This document shows positions 26,785-35,569 of a DNA stretch of 64,000 bases, in pieces (positions within the stretch are counted from its first letter, which is position 1; each line of letters begins with the position of its first letter). The DNA is taken from NCBI RefSeq assembly GCF_018603885.1, contig NZ_JAHGAW010000005.1:1-64000 (forward strand). Reading direction: 5' to 3'. The notes under the pieces were generated by a model. That model saw nothing but the letters and a program-made list of their open reading frames with translations. It made no database searches and had not been told where the DNA came from. The stretch comes from Sphingobium nicotianae (GTDB lineage: Bacteria; Pseudomonadota; Alphaproteobacteria; Sphingomonadales; Sphingomonadaceae). A program made the translations under genes and the position numbers.

Positions 26785-28479
26785 CTAGGCCGCCTTCGCC
26801 GCCGTCGTGTTCCTGCGCTCCAGCCCATTGGCCACCGAGAGCACCGCTTGCACTGAGGCGGTCGCGATGTCCTCATCAAGACCGACGCCGAAGATCGTGC
26901 GCCCATCGTCCGTCTTGCACTCGACATAGGCGGCGGCGCGGACATCGCCGCCAATGCCGATGGCATGCTCGCTATAGTCGATCACGTCGATGCCGATGCC
27001 CAGCTCCTCCCGCAGCGCATGGAGGACGCTGGAGATGAGGCCGTTGCCGCGCCCGGAAATGCTGCGCTCTTCACCATTGTGCGAGATCTTGCCGGTGAAG
27101 ACGCGATTGCCCGCCGGACCGCTTTCGAAATAATCGACCAGTTTGTAGGACTGGCCATCGCTCAGGCAGTAATGGCCTTCGAACGCATCCCAGATATCGC
27201 TGGCGTGCAACTCGCGGCTGCTCGCGTCGGCCAGCTCCTGGACGACCTTGGAGAAATCCGCCTGCATGCGCTTGGGGAGCTTGAGGCCCTTGTCCTGCTG
27301 CAGCACCCAGGCGACGCCTCCCTTGCCGGACTGCGAATTGACGCGGATCACCGCCTCGTAGGAGCAGCCGATGTCGGCTGGGTCGATCGGCAGATAGGGC
27401 ACGTCCCAGAGTTCGTCGTTGCGCGATTCCTGCGCGGCGAAGCCCTTCTTGATCGCGTCCTGATGGCTGCCGGAGAAGGCCGTGAACACCAGTTCGCCCG
27501 CATAAGGGTGGCGTGGGTGGACGGGGAGCTGGTTGCAGTAGGTGACGGTCTGGACGATCTCTTCCAGGTTCGAGAAGTCGAGGCCCGGCGCCACGCCCTG
27601 CGTGTAGAGATTGAGGCCCAGCGTCACCAGGTCGACGTTGCCGGTGCGCTCGCCATTGCCGAACAGGCAGCCCTCGACGCGGTCGCCACCAGCCATCAGG
27701 CCGAGTTCCGACGCCGCGACGCCGGTGCCGCGGTCGTTATGCGTATGGAGCGAGATGACCACCGAGTCGCGGTTGCGGATATGGCGGCCGAACCATTCGA
27801 TCTGGTCGGCGTAGATATTGGGGGTCGCTGCCTCGACCGTCGCCGGCAGATTGAAGATGATCGGCTTCTCCGGCGTCGGCTGGAGAATGTCCATCACCGC
27901 TTCGCAGCACTCGACGCTGAAATCGAGCTCGGCGGTCGAAAAAGTCTCGGGGCTATATTCGAAGTGCCAGTCGGTGTTCGGCTGCTTCGCTGCCTCGTCG
28001 CGGATGATCTTGGCCGCGTCGATCGCGATCTGCTTGATTTGCGGCCGGTCCATGCCGAACACGATGCGACGCCAGGCCGGCGAGACGGCATTATAGACGT
28101 GCACGATCGCCCTGGGTGCGCCGCGCAGGCTCTCGAAGCTGCGCTCGATGAGATCGCGCCGGGCCTGCGTGAGCACCTGGACGATCACATCGTCCGGAAT
28201 GCGGCCGGACTGCACGAGGCCGGAGATGAAATCGAATTCGGTGGCACCCGCTGCGGGGAAGCCGACCTCGATTTCCTTGAGGCCGATGCGGCAGAGCATC
28301 TCGAAGAAGCGGGTCTTCTTCTCGGTGTCCATCGGGTCGATCAGCGCCTGATTGCCGTCGCGCATGTCGGTGGAGAGCCAGCGCGGCGCGTGCGTGATCG
28401 TGCGGCTCGGCCATTGCCGGTCCGGCAGGTCGACCTGCGGGAAGGGGCGGTATTTGCGGGAAGGATCGCTCAGCATCAT
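26785..28479 (-). CDS. leuA: 2-isopropylmalate synthase
   Basis: 564 residues, the long LeuA form common in alphaproteobacteria and actinobacteria. It condenses acetyl-CoA with 2-ketoisovalerate, the first committed step of leucine synthesis. [27 protein letters not shown] opens the HMGL-like TIM barrel (metal-binding Asp in RDGNQ), [11 protein letters not shown] carries metal His residues, and the C-terminal LeuA dimer/regulatory domain (feedback by leucine) spans ~430-555. Monocistronic; a 12-bp palindrome lies about 90 bases upstream. Confidence 0.95.
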   Translation of the reverse strand: MMLSDPSRKYRPFPQVDLPDRQWPSRTITHAPRWLSTDMRDGNQALIDPMDTEKKTRFFEMLCRIGLKEIEVGFPAAGATEFDFISGLVQSGRIPDDVIVQVLTQARRDLIERSFESLRGAPRAIVHVYNAVSPAWRRIVFGMDRPQIKQIAIDAAKIIRDEAAKQPNTDWHFEYSPETFSTAELDFSVECCEAVMDILQPTPEKPIIFNLPATVEAATPNIYADQIEWFGRHIRNRDSVVISLHTHNDRGTGVAASELGLMAGGDRVEGCLFGNGERTGNVDLVTLGLNLYTQGVAPGLDFSNLEEIVQTVTYCNQLPVHPRHPYAGELVFTAFSGSHQDAIKKGFAAQESRNDELWDVPYLPIDPADIGCSYEAVIRVNSQSGKGGVAWVLQQDKGLKLPKRMQADFSKVVQELADASSRELHASDIWDAFEGHYCLSDGQSYKLVDYFESGPAGNRVFTGKISHNGEERSISGRGNGLISSVLHALREELGIGIDVIDYSEHAIGIGGDVRAAAYVECKTDDGRTIFGVGLDEDIATASVQAVLSVANGLERRNTTAAKAA

Positions 28480-28568
28480 GGGTCTGCATTTCGTCGTTCA
28501 GCGGAAAGCGGCGGTCAGGCTACGCCGACTTTGCCCGGTTTAGGTTTCGACTCTTTAGCTTTGGAAGG

Positions 28569-28621
28569 GCCCTTAGGCGCATGGTGCCGCCTGCGGCAAC
28601 CGCATGTTCGCGCCTAAGGGC
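28569..28621. repeat. Long nested palindrome upstream of leuA
   Basis: GCCCTTAGGCGC (28569-28580) and GCGCCTAAGGGC (28610-28621) are perfect reverse complements; the interior holds TGCCGC and GCGGCA arms. The 53-base structure sits in the 349-base divergent gap between leuA and the ATP-grasp gene. It could be a leader hairpin for leuA or a dispersed repeat; neither strand shows a T-tract. Nothing else recognisable lies in this gap. Confidence 0.55.
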
Positions 28622-28828
28622 GCGTAAGTCGCGTAAGGCGAGCAATGAGCCTCTTGTCCAACATTGGCGCGGAAAATGCCCGCAAAAAGCCTCCGCGTCC
28701 AGCAACAATCGACCAAAGGCGTGAAATCTATTTATGCGGGATGGGAACGTTCGATTTAGCGCTTGATTTTGCTTTTGGCTGCGACAGTATGTTGCAATGC
28801 ACAATGAGGCCGAGAAACGCGCAACCCT

Positions 28829-30235
28829 ATGACCTTCTCCGAGATGCTGGGCGAGAGGAACGAGATACGCGATTGCTACGCGGTCGTTCAGCAATGGGTT
28901 GAGGAAACCGGCATAGAAGGGCTCCACCGCCGGCTCGGCGAGGCCGAGGCGATCTTCCGGCGGATCGGCATCACGTTCGCGGTCTATGGCGAGGGCGGCG
29001 ACCCGGAGCGGCTCATTCCCTTCGATCTGCTGCCGCGCATCTTCACGGCGCTGGAATGGTCGCGGCTGGAGGCGGGCATCCGCCAGCGTGCCGCCGCGCT
29101 CAACGCCTTCCTGCTCGATATCTATCATCGCGGCGAGATCATCCGGGCCGGGATCGTGCCGGCCGACATCGTCTATCAGAACAAGGCATACAAACCCGAG
29201 ATGGCCGGTTTCACGCCGCCCGGGCGCGTCTACAGTCATATCGTCGGCATCGACATCGTGCGCACGGGCCTCAGCGACTTCATGGTGCTGGAGGACAATT
29301 GCCGCACCCCCTCGGGCGTCTCCTACATGCTCGAAAATCGCGAGATCATGACGCGGATGTTCCCCGAGCTGTTCGTGCGCGAACGGGTGGCGCCGGTGGA
29401 CAACTATCCGAGCCAGTTGCTGCGCACGCTGCAGGAAGTGGCACCGCCGGCCTGCGACGGCGTGCCCACGGTGGTGGTGCTGACGCCGGGCTCATTCAAC
29501 AGCGCTTATTACGAGCATAGCTATCTCGCCGACCTGATGGGCGTCGAGCTGGTCGAGCCGGCCGATCTCGTCGTCGACGAGGGCCTCGTCTATATGCAGA
29601 CCACCTCCGGGCCGAAGCGCGTGGATGTCATCTATCGGCGGATCGACGATGATTTCCTCGATCCGCTCGCCTTCCGGCCGGATTCGATGCTGGGCGTGCC
29701 GGGCCTCTTCAATGCCTATCGCGGCGGCGGCGTGACGCTCTGCTCGGCGCCGGGCGCGGGCATTGCCGACGACAAGGCCGTCTATGTCTATGTGCCCGAG
29801 ATGATCCGCTTCTATCTGGGCGAAACGGCGATCCTGCAGAACGTGCCGACCTATCAATGCGGCAAGCCGGACGACTATGCCTATGTCATGGAGCGCCTCG
29901 CCGAGCTGGTCGTGAAGGAAGTCCATGGCTCGGGCGGCTACGGCATGCTGATCGGCACGCAGGCGAGCAAGGCCGAGATCGAGACCTATGCCGCGCGCAT
30001 CCGCGCCAATCCCGCCGAGTTCATCGCGCAGCCGACGCTGGATCTCTCGACCTCGCCGACGCTCGGCCCTTCGGGGCTCGTCCAGCGCCATGTCGACTTC
30101 CGGCCTTATTGCCTGGTGGGGAAGGATATTCGTCTGGTGCCGGGTGGTCTGACCCGCGTGGCGCTGACCGAGGGGTCGCTGGTGGTCAATTCCAGCCAGG
30201 GCGGCGGCGTCAAGGATACATGGGTGTTGCGATGA
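28829..30235 (+). CDS. Circularly permuted ATP-grasp protein (DUF404/DUF407)
   Basis: 468 residues of the circularly permuted ATP-grasp group. Seen: VGIDIVRTGLSDFMVLEDNCRTPSG, VVVLTPGSFNSAYYEHSYLA, VDVIYRRIDDDFLDP, and near the C-terminus ELVVKEVHGSGGYGMLIG (nucleotide-binding glycine region) and DFRPYCLVG. ATP-grasp enzymes join a carboxylate to an amine through an acyl phosphate, so this is probably a peptide or amino-acid ligase. First gene of a four-gene operon with alpha-E, transglutaminase-like and Anbu genes, an association noted in comparative genomics (Iyer and colleagues); the product is not known. Confidence 0.88.
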   Translation: MTFSEMLGERNEIRDCYAVVQQWVEETGIEGLHRRLGEAEAIFRRIGITFAVYGEGGDPERLIPFDLLPRIFTALEWSRLEAGIRQRAAALNAFLLDIYHRGEIIRAGIVPADIVYQNKAYKPEMAGFTPPGRVYSHIVGIDIVRTGLSDFMVLEDNCRTPSGVSYMLENREIMTRMFPELFVRERVAPVDNYPSQLLRTLQEVAPPACDGVPTVVVLTPGSFNSAYYEHSYLADLMGVELVEPADLVVDEGLVYMQTTSGPKRVDVIYRRIDDDFLDPLAFRPDSMLGVPGLFNAYRGGGVTLCSAPGAGIADDKAVYVYVPEMIRFYLGETAILQNVPTYQCGKPDDYAYVMERLAELVVKEVHGSGGYGMLIGTQASKAEIETYAARIRANPAEFIAQPTLDLSTSPTLGPSGLVQRHVDFRPYCLVGKDIRLVPGGLTRVALTEGSLVVNSSQGGGVKDTWVLR

Positions 30236-30254
30236 GGGGTGCTGCGATGAGGGG
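30228..30254 (+). repeat. 12-bp tandem direct repeat at gene junction
   Basis: TGCGATGAGGGG is present at 30228-30239 and again at 30243-30254. The repeat covers the stop codon of the ATP-grasp gene and brings a second GAGGGG close to the start of the alpha-E gene at 30264, so the duplication may have created or doubled its ribosome-binding site. Confidence 0.6.
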
Positions 30255-30263
30255 AGCGCGCCC

Positions 30264-31196
30264 ATGCTGAGCCGCACGGCGGAAAATCTCTTCTGGATGG
30301 CGCGCTACATGGAGCGGGCCGAATCCACCGCGCGGCTGCTCACCATGGGCCAGCGCATGGCGATCCTGCCCGGCGCGACCATGCGCGACGAGTGGCGATC
30401 GGTCGCGCAGGTGACGGACTGCGAGGAGGTGTTCGGCAAGGACGCCGTGATCCGCGAGGCGGACGTGGTCGAGCATCTCATCCTCAATCCCGACAATCCC
30501 TCCTCGATCCGCTCCTGCCTCGCCATGGCCCGGCAGAACGGCAAGTCGGTGCGCACCGCGCTCACGCAGGAGATGTGGGAATCGCTCAACGAGGGCTGGC
30601 GCAAGCTCGAGACCTATGGCGTGGTGGAAGCGCGGCGCGATTTCGCCGAGCTGGTCGACTGGGTGAAGAATCGCGCGATGATGTTCCGCGGCGCGACCGA
30701 GAGCGGCCATCTGCGCAACGAGGGCCATGATTTCCTGCGCACCGGCGGCGCACTGGAGCGGGCGCAGATGACCCTGCGGCTGCTTGACGTCAAATATTAT
30801 GTGCTGTTGCCCGAGACCGAGGTGATCGGCGGGCATCGCGACCATTATCAATGGACCTCGGTACTCCACGCGCTCTCCGGCAGCCGCGCCTATCATCATG
30901 TCTATGGCGGCTCCTACACGCCCGCGCAGATCACCGATTTCATCATGCTCAATCGGCAATTCCCGCGCAGCGTGCTGTATTGCTTCGATCAGCTCGCCTA
31001 TCGCCTGCAGCGGCTGGCGCACTGGCACGGCCAGCGCACGCCTGCCAACCTGCGCAGCGAGGAAATGGTCGAGACGCTCTCCGGCGCGGACAGCGGCGAT
31101 ATCTTCCGAAAGGGGCTGCACGAGACGATCCAGGGCAAACTTGCGCAATGCAATGCGCTTGGCGTCGAAATCGCCGAAGCCTATCACTTCGGCTGA
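30264..31196 (+). CDS. Alpha-E domain protein (DUF403)
   Basis: 310 residues. The conserved opening MLSRTAENLFWMARYMERAESTARLL and later SVLHALSGSRAYHHVYGG identify the all-helical alpha-E family. No enzymatic activity is established; the family nearly always travels with a circularly permuted ATP-grasp and a transglutaminase-like protein and is thought to assist the ligase. The gap to the preceding gene is 28 bases, to the next 21, consistent with one transcript. Confidence 0.88.
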   Translation: MLSRTAENLFWMARYMERAESTARLLTMGQRMAILPGATMRDEWRSVAQVTDCEEVFGKDAVIREADVVEHLILNPDNPSSIRSCLAMARQNGKSVRTALTQEMWESLNEGWRKLETYGVVEARRDFAELVDWVKNRAMMFRGATESGHLRNEGHDFLRTGGALERAQMTLRLLDVKYYVLLPETEVIGGHRDHYQWTSVLHALSGSRAYHHVYGGSYTPAQITDFIMLNRQFPRSVLYCFDQLAYRLQRLAHWHGQRTPANLRSEEMVETLSGADSGDIFRKGLHETIQGKLAQCNALGVEIAEAYHFG

Positions 31197-31217
31197 CGCG
31201 AAGGGGGTGATAAGGCA

Positions 31218-32057
31218 ATGCGGATCAGCATCCGGCATGAAACGCGCTATGACTATGCCGAGCCGGCCGGCGGCGTCGTCATGCGGTTGCGCCTGAAACC
31301 GGCAAGCAGCAACGCACAGACCGTCGAGCGCTGGTCGGTCAGCGTCAACGGCAAGCCGGTCGAGCGCTGGATCCTCAATGGCTATGGCGATGCCGAGGCC
31401 GTCTGGCGGGCCGGTTCACGGATCGAGGCGGTGACGATCGTGGCCGAGGGCGATGTGCGCACGGTCGACGCGGCGGGCATCCTGCGCCCCACCGACGGCG
31501 CGCCGCGACCCGCCCTGTTCCTGCGACACACGCCGCTGGCGGAAGCGGACGAGGCGATCGGCGCGTTCGCCGAGCGCGCCCGCAGCCCGAACGGGCCGCT
31601 CGCCAGCCTGCATCTGCTCAAGGATCTGGTTCACGACGAGATCGTTTACCGGGCCGGTGTCACCAGCATGGAGACGACCGCTGCCGACGCCTTCGCGCTG
31701 AAAGCAGGCGTCTGCCAGGATCAGAGCCAGATCTTCATCGCGGCGGCGCGCAGCCTCGGCATCCCGGCGCGCTATGTCACCGGCTATCTCCAGGATCCCG
31801 AGCGGCCGGACGACGAGCATCAGGGCCATGCCTGGGCGGAGGCATTCGTCGACGGGCTGGGGTGGATCGGCTTCGACTGCACGCTGGGCCGCTGTCCCAT
31901 GGATGGGCATGTGCGGTTGGCCTGTGGCCTCGATGCCGCAGATGCCGCGCCAATTCGCGGGGTGATGCTGCTGGGTGCAGAAACCCAACTGTCTCATGAT
32001 GTTCAGATCGAAGCGCTTCCGTTAGACGGCACATCACAGGCGCAGACGCAGCAGTGA
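31218..32057 (+). CDS. Transglutaminase-like protein (cysteine peptidase fold)
   Basis: 279 residues. An N-terminal beta domain (~1-85, IRHETRYDYAEPAGGVVMRLRLKP) precedes the transglutaminase core with catalytic C166 (GVCQDQSQIF), H204 (GHAWAEAF) and D220 (GWIGFDCT). These papain-like enzymes cleave or form isopeptide bonds; in this operon type the enzyme is thought to process the product of the ATP-grasp ligase. Clear GGGGG-type ribosome-binding site upstream. Confidence 0.9.
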   Translation: MRISIRHETRYDYAEPAGGVVMRLRLKPASSNAQTVERWSVSVNGKPVERWILNGYGDAEAVWRAGSRIEAVTIVAEGDVRTVDAAGILRPTDGAPRPALFLRHTPLAEADEAIGAFAERARSPNGPLASLHLLKDLVHDEIVYRAGVTSMETTAADAFALKAGVCQDQSQIFIAAARSLGIPARYVTGYLQDPERPDDEHQGHAWAEAFVDGLGWIGFDCTLGRCPMDGHVRLACGLDAADAAPIRGVMLLGAETQLSHDVQIEALPLDGTSQAQTQQ

Positions 32058-32102
32058 GTCGCGGGGGCGACCGTCGAGGGTGAGCCGACGAAGGGGTAAA
32101 TC

Positions 32103-32840
32103 ATGACCTATTGCGTGGCGTTGCGGGTCGAGGCTGGCCTCGTGATGCTCTCCGACACCAGGACCAATGCCGGGCTCGACAATATCGGCATGTTCCGCAA
32201 GACCTTCACCTATGAGAAACCGGATGAGCGGGCGATTGCGCTGCTTTGCTCGGGCAATCTCTCGATCACGCAGGAAGTGAAAGCCAAGATCTCCCGCGCG
32301 CTCAAGGATTCGGTCGAGAATCCCGAGATCGAGACGATCCTCAATTGCGCATCGCTGCATCGCGCGGCGCATCTGGTCGGTGAGGCGATGAAGACGGTAC
32401 GGCAGGAGATGCGGGCCGGCATGGCGGCGGGCGACGTGTCGCTGTTCGCCAACATCCTCGTCGCTGGCCAGAGAAAAGGTGGCAAACTTCGCCTCTACCT
32501 CGTTTATTCCGAAGGCAATTTTATCGAGGCCACCGCCGACACGCCCTTCTTCCAGATCGGCGAGCATAAATATGGCAAGCCGATCCTCGATCGCATGATC
32601 AAGCCGACGACGTCGCTTTCGGACGCCGCCAAGGCGGTCTGCGTCTCGATGGATTCGACCCTGCGCTCCAACCTGACAGTCGGCATGCCGCTCGACCTCA
32701 GCATCATCCCGCGTGACGAGTATAAGTTCAGCCTGCGTCGCAGGATCGAGGCACATGACCCTGAATTCTCGAAAATTTCTCAGGCATGGGGTGCGGCGCT
32801 GTCGCATGGCTTCGAGAGCCTGCCGTCGATGATCGACTGA
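32103..32840 (+). CDS. Anbu-type proteasome beta-subunit homologue
   Basis: 245 residues. After removal of Met the N-terminal Thr (T2) would be the nucleophile; D18 (LSDTRTN) and K33 (FRKTF) occupy the positions of the other proteasome catalytic residues (T1, D17, K33). The remaining sequence fits Anbu (ancestral beta subunit, or bacterial proteasome homologue), a relative of HslV that assembles into an open ring or lock-washer. No HslU-like ATPase is next to it. It ends the four-gene operon, so substrates may be selected by the ligase and transglutaminase encoded upstream. GAAGGGG precedes the ATG. Confidence 0.9.
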   Translation: MTYCVALRVEAGLVMLSDTRTNAGLDNIGMFRKTFTYEKPDERAIALLCSGNLSITQEVKAKISRALKDSVENPEIETILNCASLHRAAHLVGEAMKTVRQEMRAGMAAGDVSLFANILVAGQRKGGKLRLYLVYSEGNFIEATADTPFFQIGEHKYGKPILDRMIKPTTSLSDAAKAVCVSMDSTLRSNLTVGMPLDLSIIPRDEYKFSLRRRIEAHDPEFSKISQAWGAALSHGFESLPSMID

Positions 32841-33030
32841 GCAGGCCGCGCGTTTCTCGTCGTTTCTGCAAATGCGGAACACAATATCCGCCAAGGCCTC
32901 ATGATTGTGGCGGAGGTTATGGAGGCATTCGCAAGCATGGTACGCGGGTAGTGTCAGCCCTCGGGCGGCTGCGAGTGGCACTCAAATGGCGAGATTGGGG
33001 TGGTGGGCAGACACTGCCGCTCCCACCGAC

Positions 33031-33136
33031 GTCACCCCGGGCTCGACCCGGGGTCCCGCTGTTCTTTTTCGTACCTTCTGGGCATGCTTCGATATCGCAC
33101 AGGAAAAGCTGGACTCCGGATCAAGTCCGGGGTGGC
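33031..33136. repeat. Composite inverted repeat (MITE-like dispersed element)
   Basis: Left palindrome ACCCCGGG (33034-33041) with CCCGGGGT (33047-33054); right palindrome ACTCCGG with CCGGGGT (33114-33133). The two ends are themselves in inverted orientation: CACCCCGG at the left, CCGGGGTG at the right. Elements of this form (CACCCCGG...GGGTCCCGC / GCTGGA...CCGGGGTG) are dispersed in sphingomonad genomes between genes. Confidence 0.65.
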
Positions 33137-33548
33137 GGCAAATCAATGTCCGCCGTCGTGTCCGACAGTCCGTTTGCCGGCATGGGTTCGTTAATGGCCG
33201 CCGTTCGAAACTCTCTGAGCCGCGCAAAAGCGCCAGACGATTTCGGTGTCCTACGGCCCTGCAATCATGCCAGCATCCCGGACTCGCATCCGCCCGGCAT
33301 CTCGCGCCGGTTGAGCGCGGGCTCTTTCTCAGCTTGAAAATCGTTTTTCTCGATCAGTCCCTTGCGGGCCTCACCGCATCGGCGCGAAATTTTTTATTTT
33401 CCCCGTGACCATTGTGAACTTCGCACGGAAATTACGCGACCTTGATCGATTCTCTCGATCAGCGCTGAAGCGCGATCCGCCCTGACCCTCTCCGCAAGCG
33501 GCAGGGCGACGATGCCCAACGACCGGTGCCGGAAAGGCGCCGCGATAG

Positions 33549-33569
33549 TGTGACCTTTGTGTGACCTTT
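33549..33569. repeat. Tandem TGTGACCTTT motif
   Basis: TGTGACCTTT at 33549-33558 and 33560-33569, period 11 bases, preceded by GATAG. A diverged version of the same block occurs at 58425-58451. Function unknown; helical phasing would suit a protein-binding site. Confidence 0.45.
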
Positions 33570-33747
33570 CGGGGCGCCGGCCGCCGATCGGCACCGGCAT
33601 CGGCCAGCCAATGCGCGCTTCTGCCGAGCCAATATAATCTCGGGCCTTGACGCCCTTCCCCGGCCTTGCTTTGCACCCATGGCCGCCTAAGTGCTGATCT
33701 GTGCGCCGATCTGCTGCGCGAAACCATTCCAGACGAAAGACCTGCCC

Positions 33748-34710
33748 ATGCCCGCCACCCACAGTTCCCGCATGATCATCCTCGGCTCCGGCCCGGCCGG
33801 TCTGTCGGCCGCCATCTATGCGGCGCGCGCGGGCATGGCGCCGATCGTCGTGCAGGGCATCCAGCCCGGCGGCCAGCTGACCATCACCACCGATGTCGAG
33901 AATTATCCGGGCTTTCGCGATGTCATTCAGGGTCCCTGGCTGATGGAGGAGATGCAGGCGCAGGCCGAGCATGTCGGCGCGCAGATGATGTACGACCATA
34001 TCATCGACATCGATCTCTCCGAACGCCCGTTCAAGCTGACTGGCGATGGCGGCAATCGATATTTCGGCGACACGCTGGTCATCGCGACCGGCGCGCAGGC
34101 CAAGTGGCTCGGCCTCGAGAGCGAGCATCTGCTGCAGGGCAAGGGCGTCTCCGCCTGTGCGACCTGCGACGGCTTCTTCTATCGCGGCAAGAAGGTGGTC
34201 GTGATCGGCGGCGGCAACACCGCGGTCGAGGAGGCGCTTTACCTCACCAATCACAGCCACGACATCACCATCATCCACCGCCGCGACAGTTTCCGCGCCG
34301 AGAAGATCCTGCAGGATCGCCTGTTCGCGCACCCCAATATCAAGATACTGTGGAACAAGGCGGTCGAGACCTTCGTCGGCGGCGGCAATCCGGAAGGGCT
34401 GGTCGGCCTCGATCTGATCGATACCGTGACTGGCGAAAAGAGCCATATCAGCGCCGATGGCGCTTTCGTCGCGATCGGTCACAAGCCGGCGACCGAGTTG
34501 TTCGTCGACAAGCTGCCGCTCGACGAGGGTTATCTGGTGGTCGAGAAGGGCACGAGCCGGACCAGCATCCCCGGCGTGTTCGCCGCGGGCGACGTGACCG
34601 ATAAAATCTATCGTCAGGCCGTCACGGCGGCCGGCATGGGCTGCATGGCTGCCCTGGATGCCGAGCGCTTCCTGGCCGAGGCGGATTTCGAGGCCATGGT
34701 ACACGCCTGA
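33748..34710 (+). CDS. trxB: Thioredoxin-disulfide reductase
   Basis: 320 residues. FAD-binding GSGPAG near the N-terminus (13-18), redox-active CATC (C137, C140), NADPH-binding GGGNTAVEEALYL, and C-terminal GVFAAGDV for FAD. It reduces thioredoxin with NADPH in the cytoplasm. The ATG at 33748 gives the normal family start (MPATHSSRMIILGSG). It stands alone, after a large gap, and converges on a small secreted-protein gene. Confidence 0.95.
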   Translation: MPATHSSRMIILGSGPAGLSAAIYAARAGMAPIVVQGIQPGGQLTITTDVENYPGFRDVIQGPWLMEEMQAQAEHVGAQMMYDHIIDIDLSERPFKLTGDGGNRYFGDTLVIATGAQAKWLGLESEHLLQGKGVSACATCDGFFYRGKKVVVIGGGNTAVEEALYLTNHSHDITIIHRRDSFRAEKILQDRLFAHPNIKILWNKAVETFVGGGNPEGLVGLDLIDTVTGEKSHISADGAFVAIGHKPATELFVDKLPLDEGYLVVEKGTSRTSIPGVFAAGDVTDKIYRQAVTAAGMGCMAALDAERFLAEADFEAMVHA

Positions 34711-34713
34711 CAC

Positions 34714-34747
34714 GAAAACGGCCGGCGCGAGGGATCCCGCGCCGGCC
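34714..34747 (-). terminator. Terminator hairpin between convergent genes
   Basis: Perfect 10-bp stem GGCCGGCGCG (34720-34729) with CGCGCCGGCC (34738-34747). On the minus strand it is followed by GTTTTCG, suiting the small secreted-protein gene; on the plus strand it probably also ends trxB, without a T-tract. Confidence 0.7.
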
Positions 34748-34764
34748 GCTCGCAAATCTGTCGC

Positions 34765-35070
34765 TTAGCGTGCCGCGACGACCAGCGAAGCGGGGCTGGC
34801 GGACGCCGTCTTGACCTTCACGTCCTTCAAACGGAACGAGACGACCGAGCCGTTGGCATAACCGGTCACGAGACCCTTGGCGACATCAAGGCGAAAATCG
34901 GTGCCCGGCGTGGCCGTTCCGCTGATGATGCGGCGGTCCTCCGAAATGTTGCGGACGGTGTAGGTGTATTTCACGCCATCGTGGCTGAAGGTCATCGGCT
35001 GCTCTTTGGCATGACCCGGCGACGTCAGAGAAAAGGCGAGAAGAGCGGCTGAGAAAGTGAATCTGTTCAC
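34765..35070 (-). CDS. Small secreted protein of unknown function
   Basis: 101 residues with a GTG start at 35070, chosen because AAGGAG lies seven bases upstream. Signal peptide MNRFTFSAALLAFSLTSPGHA, then a ~75-residue, mostly beta-predicted domain (FSHDGVKYTYTVRNISEDRRIISGTATPG). No named family recognised; Cys-free, so no disulfides or heme. Expressed convergently with trxB. Confidence 0.65.
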   Translation of the reverse strand: MNRFTFSAALLAFSLTSPGHAKEQPMTFSHDGVKYTYTVRNISEDRRIISGTATPGTDFRLDVAKGLVTGYANGSVVSFRLKDVKVKTASASPASLVVAAR

Positions 35071-35226
35071 GAACAATCTCCTTGTATTGCTACGAAAGAG
35101 CCTTGTTCAGCATCCTGTTTTGTTCTGGCAGGTCGACTTTGTTGCAATGCGGCATAACGGGCAAACGCAAAGGACGTCCGTGCAGATGCAATAATTGCAC
35201 TGCAAAGAATTGCCGGTTCCAGCGGC

Positions 35227-35529
35227 TTAGGTGCGCTGGGCGTCGAGCTTGCGCGTGAGGAAGGCTTGGAGGCGGCCGAACGTCTCAAAGGCTTCGGCAT
35301 CGAGATCGTCATCGTCGATGATGATGCCGAGACGGTCTTCGAGGTCGGTCAGGAGCGTTGCAACGGCCATGGAATCAAGTTCGGGCAAGGCGCCGAACAA
35401 AGCCGTATCGGCCTCGAACGCCGCGACGCGTCCGGCGTCGAGCGCGAGCGTCTCGATCAGTGACTGGCGCAGGGCCTCGTCGGCGGCGCGATCGTGCGAG
35501 GATTTGTCGTGCGGAGAATGGGAGCGCAT
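35227..35529 (-). CDS. Acyl carrier protein-like protein (exopolysaccharide locus)
   Basis: 100 residues. LPELDSMAVATLLTDLEDRLGI carries the DSM motif whose Ser accepts the phosphopantetheine arm, and the C-terminal acidic helix (IDDDDLDAEAFETFGRLQAFL) is typical of ACPs. It is not the fatty-acid ACP by sequence. It lies 40 bases after the acyltransferase-like gene, next to an exosortase-type acyl-CoA ligase, so it may carry an acyl or aminoacyl group used in polysaccharide or lipid modification. Confidence 0.8.
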   Translation of the reverse strand: MRSHSPHDKSSHDRAADEALRQSLIETLALDAGRVAAFEADTALFGALPELDSMAVATLLTDLEDRLGIIIDDDDLDAEAFETFGRLQAFLTRKLDAQRT

Positions 35530-35569
35530 GGCGCGTGCGCCTAGCGGGTTCGGGCCGGTTTGAAAAGCC

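Larger units (their letters stand above)
32841..33747. other. 907-base intergenic region, repeats only
   Basis: No protein-coding signal is convincing: the open frames here have no family motifs or good ribosome-binding sites. It contains a composite inverted repeat (33031-33136), a tandem TGTGACCTTT motif (33549-33569) and an AT-rich stretch near 33390-33405. It separates the Anbu operon from trxB and must hold the trxB promoter. Confidence 0.6.

Noticed and set aside
26965..28617. Plus-strand open frame opposite leuA
   Set aside because: The minus strand is a full LeuA; the mirror translation has no recognisable domain.
32786..33408. Overlapping plus-strand frames in the gap before trxB
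   Set aside because: They run through palindromic repeats, have no domain, and begin inside the Anbu gene or without a ribosome-binding site.
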